Positions 1-5,034 of a stretch of 5,034 nucleotides of DNA are shown here, in pieces. Both the position numbers and the translations under genes were made by a program. The DNA is from Gammaproteobacteria bacterium (GTDB lineage Bacteria; Pseudomonadota; Gammaproteobacteria; Granulosicoccales; Granulosicoccaceae): positions 1 to 5,034 of the forward strand of contig JAHQVR010000159.1 of assembly GCA_019634245.1 (NCBI GenBank), read 5' to 3'. How positions within the stretch are numbered: position 1 is the stretch's first letter; each line of letters opens with the position of its first letter. Below the pieces are notes generated by a model. It saw only the letters and a program-made list of their open reading frames with translations, was not told the DNA's origin and made no database searches.

Positions 1-613
1 AAACTGTCGCTGACAATAGCGACAGCAATTCGGTGTTCTCGATCGTAAAGACGCTGCCGTTTATCAGATGCGCTACAAGCGCAATACCGTAGGCAATCAA
101 GGCAATTGGCTGAATCAGCCTGCGTATCCTGACAGAGTCATAGCCTGCAAGCAAAAGGCCGAGTGCCAGTAATGGACCAGGGGTTGCCGTCCAGGCAGTT
201 GCCACGCCAGCGATACAGCAAACCAGCAGGAAAATAGATAAGCTGCGCTTAGAGATATAAACAAACGAGAGAATTAAGCTGAGCAACATTACACTTGCGG
301 TAAGCAGAATAACGGCTGACTCGGTTAAGAATGGAAAGCTGATTGTGCCTAACACAATGCCGATTACACACAACGGTATGGCTTTGTACAGGTTGCTTAA
401 CTCGTCTCTAAAATTGACTCGAACACAGGCCACCGCGGACACAACAACATTGAACAACAGCAACAGCGGTATTGCGTTGGAAGGCCCGTAAAGACCCAAC
501 ATAAGCGGTGCGGCCACAATGCTGAATCCAATGCCCACCCCAGTCTGAACGCAAGCACCCACAATGACAGCAAGGAGTGGTAGCAGTATAGCTGCGTCTA
601 AGAGGTTGCCCAC
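1..613 (-). CDS. TauE/SafE-family anion permease, 3' end cut by window edge
   Basis: This is a very hydrophobic reading frame of 204 codons without a stop, continuing past the left edge. The first helix carries the glycine-rich TGVGIGFSIVAAPLML stretch, followed by LYGPSNAIPLLLLFN. A second repeat begins near residue 130 with TATPGPLLALGLLLAGY. Two related halves of this kind are typical of TauE/SafE membrane proteins, which are usually about 250-270 residues, so roughly the last quarter is missing. Known members move sulfite, sulfoacetate or other small organic anions across the inner membrane; the substrate here is unknown. The start is GTG at 613, because an in-frame TAG lies just upstream and no ATG precedes the conserved helix. 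A weak TTAGG lies 6 bases before it. The start is 17 bases after the upstream enolase-superfamily gene, so the two are probably co-transcribed and functionally linked. The family call is fairly firm; the function is not. Confidence 0.8.
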   Translation of the reverse strand, partial: MGNLLDAAILLPLLAVIVGACVQTGVGIGFSIVAAPLMLGLYGPSNAIPLLLLFNVVVSAVACVRVNFRDELSNLYKAIPLCVIGIVLGTISFPFLTESAVILLTASVMLLSLILSFVYISKRSLSIFLLVCCIAGVATAWTATPGPLLALGLLLAGYDSVRIRRLIQPIALIAYGIALVAHLINGSVFTIENTELLSLLSATV

Positions 614-630
614 GAAGCCTAACTAACTCG

Positions 631-1740
631 TCAAACACACACTTTTACAGCGCTGTGCGGCTGCAGTTTCTCCCAATTGAATCGAACACCGGTGCCGGGC
701 TCATCAGGTGCCTGTGCACGGAAGTTAGCAACCTGTAGCGGCCGATGCGTATATTCATCTATTGGAAAACTGTGGACCTCTAACCATCCTGCGTTCGGCA
801 AACCGGAAAGCAAACTGACATGCAGCTCTTGCATACCATGACTGCAAACCGGAATGCCGTGCTTCCCTGCTTCTTCCGCCACTTGTAAAAACCCGGTTAT
901 ACCACCGCAATTACTCGCATCGGGTTGAATAAAGCTCAGCTTCGATTGCGCGAATGCATACTCAAACTCGTGGATAGTATGCAAATTCTCTCCCATTGCC
1001 AGCGGCATGCCGGTGGCATCGGCAATTTGCGCGTACCCAAGGTAATTATCAGGAATGGTGGGTTCTTCAAACCAATACACATCGAATTCAGAGAACGCTC
1101 GCGCCGCCTCGATAGCCTGGTCCACGCACATGCTGTAATTCGCATCGACCATAAACACAATGTCAGTCCCGATGAGGTCTCGCACAGCCTTCGCTCTGGC
1201 AATGTCATCGCTTAATTCGGGTTGCCCTACTTTTATCTTGACACCGTTAAAACCGCGTTGCAGATAAGATTCAATATTACCAAGCAGTTTTTCAAGTGAG
1301 AAGTTCAGATCAATGCCACCACAGTAGGCTTTGGTTGAGTTATCCGTGCCACCTGCCATTGCAGCCAGAGATTGCCCACTGGACAAGCCGCGCAAATCCC
1401 ACAGAGCAATATCAATAGCGGAGATCGCAAAAGAGGCAATGCCACCCCGTCCCACGTAATGGATGTGCCATTGCATGGAATCGTAAAGGGCGTCGATATC
1501 GTCAGGACTTTTACCAACAATAATGGGGGCGAGATCGTGCTCGATCATAGCCATAATCGCGCGGCCACCTTTGCCCCCGGTATAGGTATAGCCCGTGCCC
1601 TTCAGGCCATTAGACAGTTCCAGCGTGACTGTTACGAGTTCAAAGCAGGTGTGGTCACCGTGTTTCGCATCGGTGAGCACTTCTTTGAGTGGAACAACGA
1701 AAAGCTCCGTCCCAAGCCGGGATATGGTGGTGTCACTCAT
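631..1740 (-). CDS. Mandelate racemase/muconate lactonizing enzyme family protein (enolase superfamily)
   Basis: The 369-residue length is normal for the family: an N-terminal capping domain (about 1-125) followed by a TIM barrel. All mandelate-racemase-subgroup catalytic residues can be seen: the K168-x-K170 base, metal ligands D199 (VDAN), E225 (WFEEP) and E251 (GEN), the D274 (QPDAS) and H301 (CSHGM) dyad, and E321 (WLEVHS). As I recall the Pseudomonas putida mandelate racemase numbering, every one lies at a constant +4 offset. The chemistry is therefore expected to be Mg2+-assisted proton abstraction next to a carboxylate, giving racemisation or, more often in this subgroup, dehydration of a sugar acid or similar hydroxy acid. 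The substrate cannot be assigned. It sits between a YHS protein gene and a TauE/SafE permease gene on the same strand, consistent with a small uptake-and-catabolism operon. ATG 1740 is preceded by AGAG about 5 bases upstream. It is probably cytoplasmic, as no signal peptide is visible. Confidence 0.93.
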   Translation of the reverse strand: MSDTTISRLGTELFVVPLKEVLTDAKHGDHTCFELVTVTLELSNGLKGTGYTYTGGKGGRAIMAMIEHDLAPIIVGKSPDDIDALYDSMQWHIHYVGRGGIASFAISAIDIALWDLRGLSSGQSLAAMAGGTDNSTKAYCGGIDLNFSLEKLLGNIESYLQRGFNGVKIKVGQPELSDDIARAKAVRDLIGTDIVFMVDANYSMCVDQAIEAARAFSEFDVYWFEEPTIPDNYLGYAQIADATGMPLAMGENLHTIHEFEYAFAQSKLSFIQPDASNCGGITGFLQVAEEAGKHGIPVCSHGMQELHVSLLSGLPNAGWLEVHSFPIDEYTHRPLQVANFRAQAPDEPGTGVRFNWEKLQPHSAVKVCV

Positions 1741-1752
1741 TTTCTCTGTTTA

Positions 1753-1775
1753 ACCCGCGTAATATCAACACGGGT
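1753..1775 (-). promoter_or_regulatory. Intercistronic RNA hairpin before the enolase-superfamily gene
   Basis: In the minus-strand transcript, arms ACCCGUGU and ACGCGGGU pair over 8 positions (one G-U) around a 7-base loop. The structure lies in the 46-base gap after the YHS gene and ends 12 bases before the downstream ATG. No U-run follows, so it is not an ordinary terminator. It could protect or process the mRNA, or modulate translation of the second gene. The pairing is seen; the role is inferred. Confidence 0.45.
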
Positions 1776-1786
1776 CAGAGTGTGGC

Positions 1787-2269
1787 TCAAGGTTCAGTTT
1801 TTAGCAAATTGTCAAATTTGGAGTCGGCTAGCTGAATGTACGAAGGTATCGAACCCCGCCATTTCTTTTGCAGTTTTTTATTGAAGTTTAAATACAGCTT
1901 GTCATCGACAATATCCCACAAATCGCCCTCAATTTTGACGAGGCTATCGACAGCAACACCGTAGGCACAATAGCCACCGTACTGTGGTGCGTACTTCTCT
2001 GGGTCAGCTTCGAATAAATCAAGGTGTTCTTGCTTCGAAAAATGCCATGTGGCCCCGTTCCATTGTGTGGAAATTGAAGCATCACCTTTAACCGCTTTAC
2101 TTTCAGTGAAGTAGGCAACGGTATCGAACCCGCGAATGGCGACACCTGACGGCTTGTATCCGAACACGCCTGAGCGCTCTAGTGTATTGATTGGTTCTGC
2201 GGCCCACACGGCCTGTACTGACGCAATGCTGAAAAACAACACCACAAATATCGATTTTACCCAGTTCAT
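1787..2269 (-). CDS. Secreted YHS domain-containing protein
   Basis: The 160-residue protein starts with a clear signal peptide: K5, a hydrophobic core at about 7-20, and a likely cleavage after VWA (residue 23). The mature part matches the YHS-domain family that databases describe as YHS domain-containing (seleno)protein. It has GFDTVAYF at 48-54, a tryptophan/phenylalanine-rich strand (ATWHFS, 73-78), the signature GGYCAYGVAVD at 98-108 with a single cysteine C101, and a C-terminal LYLNFN...W segment. C101 is an ordinary cysteine codon, not TGA. YHS domains are small and often linked to metal or redox proteins; the precise role of this periplasmic group is not known to me. ATG 2269 has a good Shine-Dalgarno site 7 bases upstream. 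It is the first gene of the minus-strand block leading into the enolase-superfamily enzyme and permease, 46 bases from the next gene. Family is confident, function open. Confidence 0.88.
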   Translation of the reverse strand: MNWVKSIFVVLFFSIASVQAVWAAEPINTLERSGVFGYKPSGVAIRGFDTVAYFTESKAVKGDASISTQWNGATWHFSKQEHLDLFEADPEKYAPQYGGYCAYGVAVDSLVKIEGDLWDIVDDKLYLNFNKKLQKKWRGSIPSYIQLADSKFDNLLKTEP

Positions 2270-2276
2270 TATTTAG

Positions 2277-2280
2277 CTCC
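2277..2280 (-). promoter_or_regulatory. Shine-Dalgarno site of the YHS protein gene
   Basis: GGAG on the minus strand is separated by CTAAATA (7 bases) from ATG 2269. It is the strongest ribosome binding site in the window and fixes the start that includes the signal peptide. Confidence 0.75.
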
Positions 2281-2316
2281 AATACGGTGAATTCAGGGCA
2301 ACCATAATAAGAATAA

Positions 2317-2325
2317 CAAATTAGT
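2317..2325 (+). repeat. Direct repeat CAAATTAGT, copy 1
   Basis: This 9-base word recurs exactly at 2347-2355, a 30-base period of about three helical turns, and the two copies bracket the CCGGGTAACCCGG palindrome. This could be a paired protein-binding site. A chance repeat in AT-rich DNA cannot be excluded. Confidence 0.4.
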
Positions 2326-2326
2326 G

Positions 2327-2339
2327 CCGGGTAACCCGG
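2327..2339. promoter_or_regulatory. 13-base perfect palindrome, candidate operator
   Basis: CCGGGT-A-ACCCGG is a perfect inverted repeat with a single central base, in the 265-base divergent region between the YHS gene and the small membrane protein gene. On the minus strand it sits between a possible -35 (TTGAAC, 2349-2344) and a possible -10 (ACTAAT, 2325-2320) spaced 18 bases apart. That is a position expected for a repressor or MerR-type regulator of the three-gene block. The promoter boxes are only about 4/6 matches each, so they are tentative. The palindrome itself is certain. The rest of 2270-2534 shows no gene. Confidence 0.45.
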
Positions 2340-2346
2340 GAAAGTT

Positions 2347-2355
2347 CAAATTAGT
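2347..2355 (+). repeat. Direct repeat CAAATTAGT, copy 2
   Basis: Second exact copy of the 9-base word, 30 bases from the first. It overlaps the candidate -35 box of the minus-strand operon promoter. Confidence 0.4.
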
Positions 2356-2534
2356 ACAGTTTGCTTGCGTAACTGCGAGGATTCTATAGAACACGTTTGT
2401 TTGGTGCGTTTGGATGAGGTACATCGGCAATAGTTGCAGTGATATGTGTCGGTTTTAACGTTTTCATTCACTGTGTTTAAAGATGACAATTTTGGCAGGC
2501 GCTAAGTGCGAACAGAGTTATTGGATTCGACCTT

Positions 2535-2825
2535 ATGTCCGCACGGAACAAACCTGCTTCAAGTCGAGATGGTGGATTCTCAGATTTTTTCTGGAACATT
2601 GTTGGCGGTGCAATGGTTGCAGCCATGTTGGCGGGTGTAGTGTATTTGGTGGTTGGCATGATTGGCTCCTACTTCACCCTGAACGACAAGTACTGGGAGC
2701 TGGTTTACCTTAAGTGGTATTTCATTGTTATTTTCGCTGTCTATATTGTGGTACCAAAGTTCCTTGCCAATGTGGTTATGGCACCGTTTAAATCCAATTC
2801 AAAATCACGTGGTAAGCAAATTTAA
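2535..2825 (+). CDS. Small two-helix inner-membrane protein of unknown function
   Basis: The 96-residue protein has two hydrophobic segments, about residues 20-45 and 58-80, joined by a short polar loop (TLNDKYWE). It has a basic N-terminus (RNK, R11) and a strongly basic C-terminal tail rich in K, S and R. The positive-inside rule suggests that both ends face the cytoplasm. I do not recognise the family. ATG 2535 is the first usable start after an in-frame TGA upstream, and its Shine-Dalgarno site is poor. The TAA stop at 2823-2825 straddles the left end of the insertion sequence: T is host DNA and AA belongs to the inverted repeat. The natural C-terminus may therefore have been altered, probably by only a few residues. 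The gene converges on the acyltransferase on the far side of the element. A competing frame at 2483-2713 encodes a Trp/Cys/His-rich peptide and is judged a shadow. Confidence 0.65.
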   Translation: MSARNKPASSRDGGFSDFFWNIVGGAMVAAMLAGVVYLVVGMIGSYFTLNDKYWELVYLKWYFIVIFAVYIVVPKFLANVVMAPFKSNSKSRGKQI

Positions 2826-2852
2826 ACTGCCCCAGTATGCTGGTGATGATCT
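2824..2852 (+). repeat. Left terminal inverted repeat of the IS
   Basis: 29 bases beginning AAACTGCCCCAGT, matching the reverse complement of 3851-3879 except at positions 14, 15 and 27. It contains an internal dyad CCAG-TATG-CTGG. The dyad followed by a run of six T (2852-2857) might weakly terminate transcription entering from the small membrane protein gene. Confidence 0.9.
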
Positions 2853-2895
2853 TTTTTGATATGCTGATGTTTCAACACTAAATCGAGAGTTTCAC

Positions 2896-3843
2896 ATGGA
2901 TGTGAACACACGTTGCCCGCGCTGCGCGGCCACCAAAAAAGCCATTGTGCGTGACGGAACATTTTTTCGTGCCGATGATGCCAAAACCGTTCAACGCTAC
3001 AAATGCAAAAGCTGCTTTAAGCGCTTCTCATCAGCAACATCAAAACCCACTTACCGACAAAAGAAACGGCGCATTAATTCAACCGTTCGCTTCTGCTTTG
3101 CCAGTAATCTCTGTCCGAAAGACATCGCTGAGTTGGTGGGCGTCAACATCAAAACCGTAGCGGCTCGGCTTGTCTGGCAAGCGGCTCTGTCGCGAGAGAA
3201 AAACAGGCATTTTCTGCAATCCTATTTAAGCGAAAAGGGACCAATAACCACAGTGCAGTTCGATGATCTGATTACCTTTGAACACACTAAATGTAAGCCT
3301 CTAACCGTGCCCTTTGCAGTAATCGATGGAGAACGTTTGCCTCTTGGCTTTCGTGTTGCCTCTATTCCAGCATTTGGCCATTTAGCGAAAATTGCCCGCA
3401 AAAAGTACGGAAAACGCGCCGATCACAGCGTCAATTCGAGGCAAAAGCTGTTTGAGGAACTTCAACAATGTCTACCACCTGATGCGTGCTTTAAAACCGA
3501 TGGACACCAGCATTACGCAAGGCTGATCAAGCGCTATTTCCCTCAGGCAGAGCATCGTGTATTCATCAGTGACCGAGGCGCTATTGTCGGACAGGGTGAG
3601 CTGAAGAAAACGCGTTTCGACAACCTCTTTTCGATCAATCACAGCTTTGCCACTATTCGAGCAAAGGTGAATCGATTAAACCGTCGCACCTGGTGTACGA
3701 CCAAACGCCCAGACAGATTGGCCGATCATATCGACATCTTTATAGATGTGTTTTCAGAGCGCTTGAAGCTGATGAACGGCTCACGCCATCGCATTGAGCG
3801 GCTAGCACGGCTAAGCATGGTGAACGAGGCTATGACCGCCTAG
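2896..3843 (+). CDS. IS1/IS1595-type transposase with D-D-N active-site pattern
   Basis: The 315-residue protein begins with an InsA-like zinc ribbon (C7-x2-C10 ... C37-x2-C40). A helix-turn-helix follows at about 74-96 (CPKDIAELVGVNIKTVAARL), then a DDE-type RNase H fold catalytic domain. Candidate catalytic residues are D123 (QFDD) and D202 (KTDGHQHY). Aligning RLNRRTWCTTKR (260-271) by eye with the RLGRKSLSFSKS end of IS1 InsB puts N248 where IS1 has its glutamate. Asparagine at this place is, as I recall, described for much of the IS1595 family, so it need not mean inactivity. The frame is intact and the product should cut and join the element's ends. ATG 2896 is preceded by GAGAG with 6-base spacing. 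The TAG stop lies inside the element, just before the right inverted repeat, and shares CTAG with the opposing acyltransferase stop. Confidence 0.9.
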   Translation: MDVNTRCPRCAATKKAIVRDGTFFRADDAKTVQRYKCKSCFKRFSSATSKPTYRQKKRRINSTVRFCFASNLCPKDIAELVGVNIKTVAARLVWQAALSREKNRHFLQSYLSEKGPITTVQFDDLITFEHTKCKPLTVPFAVIDGERLPLGFRVASIPAFGHLAKIARKKYGKRADHSVNSRQKLFEELQQCLPPDACFKTDGHQHYARLIKRYFPQAEHRVFISDRGAIVGQGELKKTRFDNLFSINHSFATIRAKVNRLNRRTWCTTKRPDRLADHIDIFIDVFSERLKLMNGSRHRIERLARLSMVNEAMTA

Positions 3844-3857
3844 TTTCCGGAGGTCAT
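3832..3857. terminator. Imperfect dyad spanning the shared stop codons
   Basis: ATGACC at 3832 pairs with GGTCAT ending at 3857 (6 bp), followed by a G/A mismatch and two more pairs around an 8-base loop containing the shared TAG codons. It lies where two converging transcripts end, so it could act as a bidirectional terminator. Neither side has a T-run, so that role is doubtful. Confidence 0.3.
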
Positions 3858-4724
3858 CACCAGCGAACTGGGGCAGTTTCGAAGGTTTAACGTGAGCTCC
3901 CGCAAACTTTCAACTAGCCGACCCTCGTTGTGCCACAGCTTCAACTGCGCCGGTTGAACAAGGTCTCCCATCGTCAAGTCAACCCGACTTCCAATTCCCC
4001 GTTTTATTTCATGGAGAAAAAGCGCTCGTCGCAACACCTCGGACATGTTGCTACCAATATGAAACAGGTTTGAGTTGTGGCCATGAACAAAGATCGGAAG
4101 CACGGGGGCATCACTAGCATGAAATATCTTTGATAGAAATGGCTGCCAGGGTAGTTCTTCGGGCTGGGAAAAAAATCCGGGGGCCCGTTCAGCGGAGCCG
4201 CTAGGAAACAGCACCACACTATGCCCGGCCTGTAAGTAGTCGATACATTGCCGCCTAATGTTTAGGTTCTGGCGCCTCGCTGTTCGACAATCTTCAGCCA
4301 GGTCAAGCGGTAAAAAATAATCACGACCATGATGTTGCTGATCAAATACATCCCAAAGCACGACCTTGAAGTCATCACGGCGCCGAGACAACAGCCAGCA
4401 AATGGCAGCGCCATCTATCAATCCAAATGGATGATTGGCAACGACTATAAGCGGGCCCGAATCTGGAACCTGAGCCTCCAATCCACTCAGCTTTGATAAA
4501 TCGAGTTCCAGCGCAGCTACAACGTCATCCCAAAAGTCATTACGACTCTGATTCGTTTCCATAAACCGTTTGTAGCGTTTCTTAAGACTCGATTTACCCG
4601 TAAAGTGCTCAAGCCCTGAAACCGCAAAACGAGCTAACGGTGACAGGTCAGCTGCAAAACTCAAACTCGATGCATCGAAATTGCTAGGACGCTTTAATTC
4701 TTCGGCTAATTCAGAGCCATTCAT
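3840..4724 (-). CDS. PlsC-like lysophospholipid acyltransferase with IS-encoded C-terminus
   Basis: The 294-residue protein carries the glycerolipid acyltransferase motifs NHPFGLIDG (97-105, catalytic H98 and D104), LFPSGSAER (172-180) and APVLPIFVHGHNS (206-218). It resembles the lysophospholipid acyltransferases found alone or beside putative hemolysin/ornithine-lipid enzymes. It is expected to transfer an acyl chain to a lysolipid at the inner membrane; the acceptor is unknown. ATG 4724 is preferred because GGA lies 10 bases upstream. The frame stays open to a GTG at 4739 (five more residues), which lacks a Shine-Dalgarno site. The catalytic domain looks complete, but residues 283-294 (NCPSSLVMTSGN) and the TAG stop are read from the right end of the insertion sequence, so the native tail has been replaced. 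The gene overlaps the transposase stop by two bases within CTAG. Upstream is a 184-base non-coding gap. Confidence 0.85.
   Translation of the reverse strand: MNGSELAEELKRPSNFDASSLSFAADLSPLARFAVSGLEHFTGKSSLKKRYKRFMETNQSRNDFWDDVVAALELDLSKLSGLEAQVPDSGPLIVVANHPFGLIDGAAICWLLSRRRDDFKVVLWDVFDQQHHGRDYFLPLDLAEDCRTARRQNLNIRRQCIDYLQAGHSVVLFPSGSAERAPGFFSQPEELPWQPFLSKIFHASDAPVLPIFVHGHNSNLFHIGSNMSEVLRRALFLHEIKRGIGSRVDLTMGDLVQPAQLKLWHNEGRLVESLRELTLNLRNCPSSLVMTSGN
3851..3879 (-). repeat. Right terminal inverted repeat of the IS
   Basis: The reverse complement begins AAACTGCCCCAGT and matches the left repeat at 26 of 29 positions. It holds the dyad CCAG-TTCG-CTGG, so the flanking CCAG/CTGG is conserved while the central four bases differ from the left end. 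It also encodes the final codons of the acyltransferase on the minus strand. Confidence 0.9.
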
Positions 4725-4857
4725 GCGATGTTTTTCCACGACGAGGTAAGGCAGTCGACCGCAAAACTAAATCAATAACGTGACGGCAGAGTTAAAACAC
4801 AGCACTGCTTAACACACCTGATTAATGACGAACCACTGTCATCACATCGTCATGAAC

Positions 4858-4901
4858 ACGTCACTGATTTTTAATATGACTTTATCTAAAGTCAGTGATG
4901 T
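4858..4901. promoter_or_regulatory. Two mutually exclusive hairpins upstream of the acyltransferase
   Basis: A perfect hairpin TGACTTT-ATCT-AAAGTCA occupies 4877-4894. A competing longer pairing joins ACGTCACTGA (4858-4867) with TCAGTGATGT (4892-4901), 9 of 10 matched, and shares bases 4892-4894 with the first. The region lies between the stop of the upstream partial gene (4909) and the acyltransferase start, with no T-run on either strand. It could be an attenuator-like leader, a read-through or processing structure, or an operator. I saw no convincing promoter in 4740-4908. Confidence 0.4.
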
Positions 4902-4908
4902 AAAGAAA

Positions 4909-5034
4909 CTATCTTAGATTCAGTCTAGATATCGTGACTACTGAATTGATTTCGTCCTCATATCGCAAGTGCCCTTCAATCGCTTTGATGAACTGACTAT
5001 GGCTGCCACTCACCCGCGAATTTACCTGCTTATT
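4909..5034 (-). CDS. 3' end of an unidentified gene entering from beyond the window
   Basis: The last 41 codons and TAG stop of a minus-strand frame that is open to the window edge. The segment has an amphipathic, protein-like composition (SQFIKAIEGHLRYEDEINSV near the middle), with regularly spaced hydrophobic residues ending in TISRLNLR. No family could be recognised from so short a C-terminus. It has the same orientation as the acyltransferase but is separated by 184 bases, so co-transcription is uncertain. The plus strand of the same stretch is also open from 4945 (possible ATG 4999), and this alternative cannot be fully excluded. Confidence 0.45.
   Translation of the reverse strand, partial: NKQVNSRVSGSHSQFIKAIEGHLRYEDEINSVVTISRLNLR

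Larger units (their letters stand above)
2824..3879 (+). mobile_element. Complete insertion sequence, IS1/IS1595-type, about 1056 bp
   Basis: Terminal inverted repeats at 2824-2852 and 3851-3879 match at 26 of 29 positions and enclose one transposase gene. The outer tips read AAACTGCCCC. The inverted match stops exactly at 2824/3879, because the next two bases outward do not pair. I found no 8-9 base target duplication in the flanks (best 9-base comparison 5/9), so the insertion may be old, may have recombined, or the true tips may differ by a few bases. The element lies between two converging genes and supplies the end of both reading frames. The tip differs from the GG-starting ends I associate with IS1 and IS1595, so the subgroup is unassigned. 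Confidence 0.87.

Noticed and set aside
408..638. Minus-strand frame of 76 codons rich in Cys, His and Arg
   Set aside because: It lies in another frame over the start of the TauE/SafE gene, whose translation is clearly a membrane permease, and it overlaps the end of the enolase-superfamily gene.
1372..1884. Long plus-strand frame of 170 codons opposite the enolase-superfamily and YHS genes
   Set aside because: It is antisense to two well-identified genes and its translation shows no family features.
2483..2713. Plus-strand frame of 76 codons overlapping the small membrane protein
   Set aside because: Its product is rich in Trp, Cys and His without recognisable structure, while the overlapping frame from 2535 encodes two clean membrane helices and a basic tail.
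2833..2857. Rho-independent terminator from the CCAG-TATG-CTGG dyad and T6 run
   Set aside because: The stem is only 4 bp and the T-run is 7 bases away, too weak to call as a terminator; the dyad recurs at the other IS end, which points to an IS function instead.
2856..2884. Promoter-like pair TTGATA / TAAATC with 17-base spacing before the transposase
   Set aside because: Transcription would start only a few bases before ATG 2896 and leave out the GAGAG ribosome site, and the -10 box matches only 3 of 6.
2815..3888. Target site duplication flanking the IS
   Set aside because: The flanks AGCAAATTT and CGAAGGTTT agree at only 5 of 9 positions, and shifting the boundary by one to three bases does not improve it.
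4945..5034. Plus-strand open frame with ATG 4999 running off the right edge
   Set aside because: It has no good ribosome site, and the minus-strand frame over the same bases is open throughout and looks slightly more protein-like. It is kept only as an alternative.
4909..5034. Possible Lrp/AsnC-type C-terminus for the partial gene
   Set aside because: The ending EINSVVTISRL is loosely reminiscent of that fold, but the usual upstream signature is absent and 41 residues are too few.

Overview
The window looks like chromosomal DNA of a free-living Gram-negative bacterium, most likely a marine-type gammaproteobacterium. This is judged only from the kinds of protein present (TauE/SafE permease, secreted YHS protein, PlsC-like acyltransferase) and from the G-containing Shine-Dalgarno sites. 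No taxonomic marker gene is present, so the assignment is weak.

Left block, 1-2269, minus strand: three genes run the same way with short gaps (46 and 17 bases) and probably form one transcript. In transcription order they are a secreted YHS-domain protein, a mandelate-racemase-type enolase-superfamily enzyme with a complete catalytic set, and a TauE/SafE anion permease that runs off the left edge. The set suggests import or export of an organic or sulfur-containing acid coupled to a dehydration or epimerisation step. The substrate cannot be read from the sequence. A divergent intergenic region (2270-2534) in front of the block holds a perfect 13-base odd palindrome flanked by two 9-base direct repeats spaced 30 bases apart.

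Middle block, 2535-4724: a small two-helix membrane protein (plus strand) converges on a PlsC-like lysophospholipid acyltransferase (minus strand). Between them sits a complete insertion sequence of about 1056 bases (2824-3879), with 29-base terminal inverted repeats (26 of 29 matching) and one 315-residue transposase of the IS1/IS1595 type. The element abuts the coding ends of both neighbours. The small membrane gene's stop codon straddles the left junction, and the last 12 codons plus stop of the acyltransferase are read out of the right end of the element. The transposase and acyltransferase stop codons share one CTAG.

Right end, 4725-5034: an intergenic stretch rich in TGAC/GTCA words contains two mutually exclusive hairpins. 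It is followed by the 3' end of an unidentified minus-strand gene that enters from beyond the window.

The most unusual content is the IS and how it has remodelled the ends of two converging genes. I saw no clear evidence of an undescribed multi-gene system.
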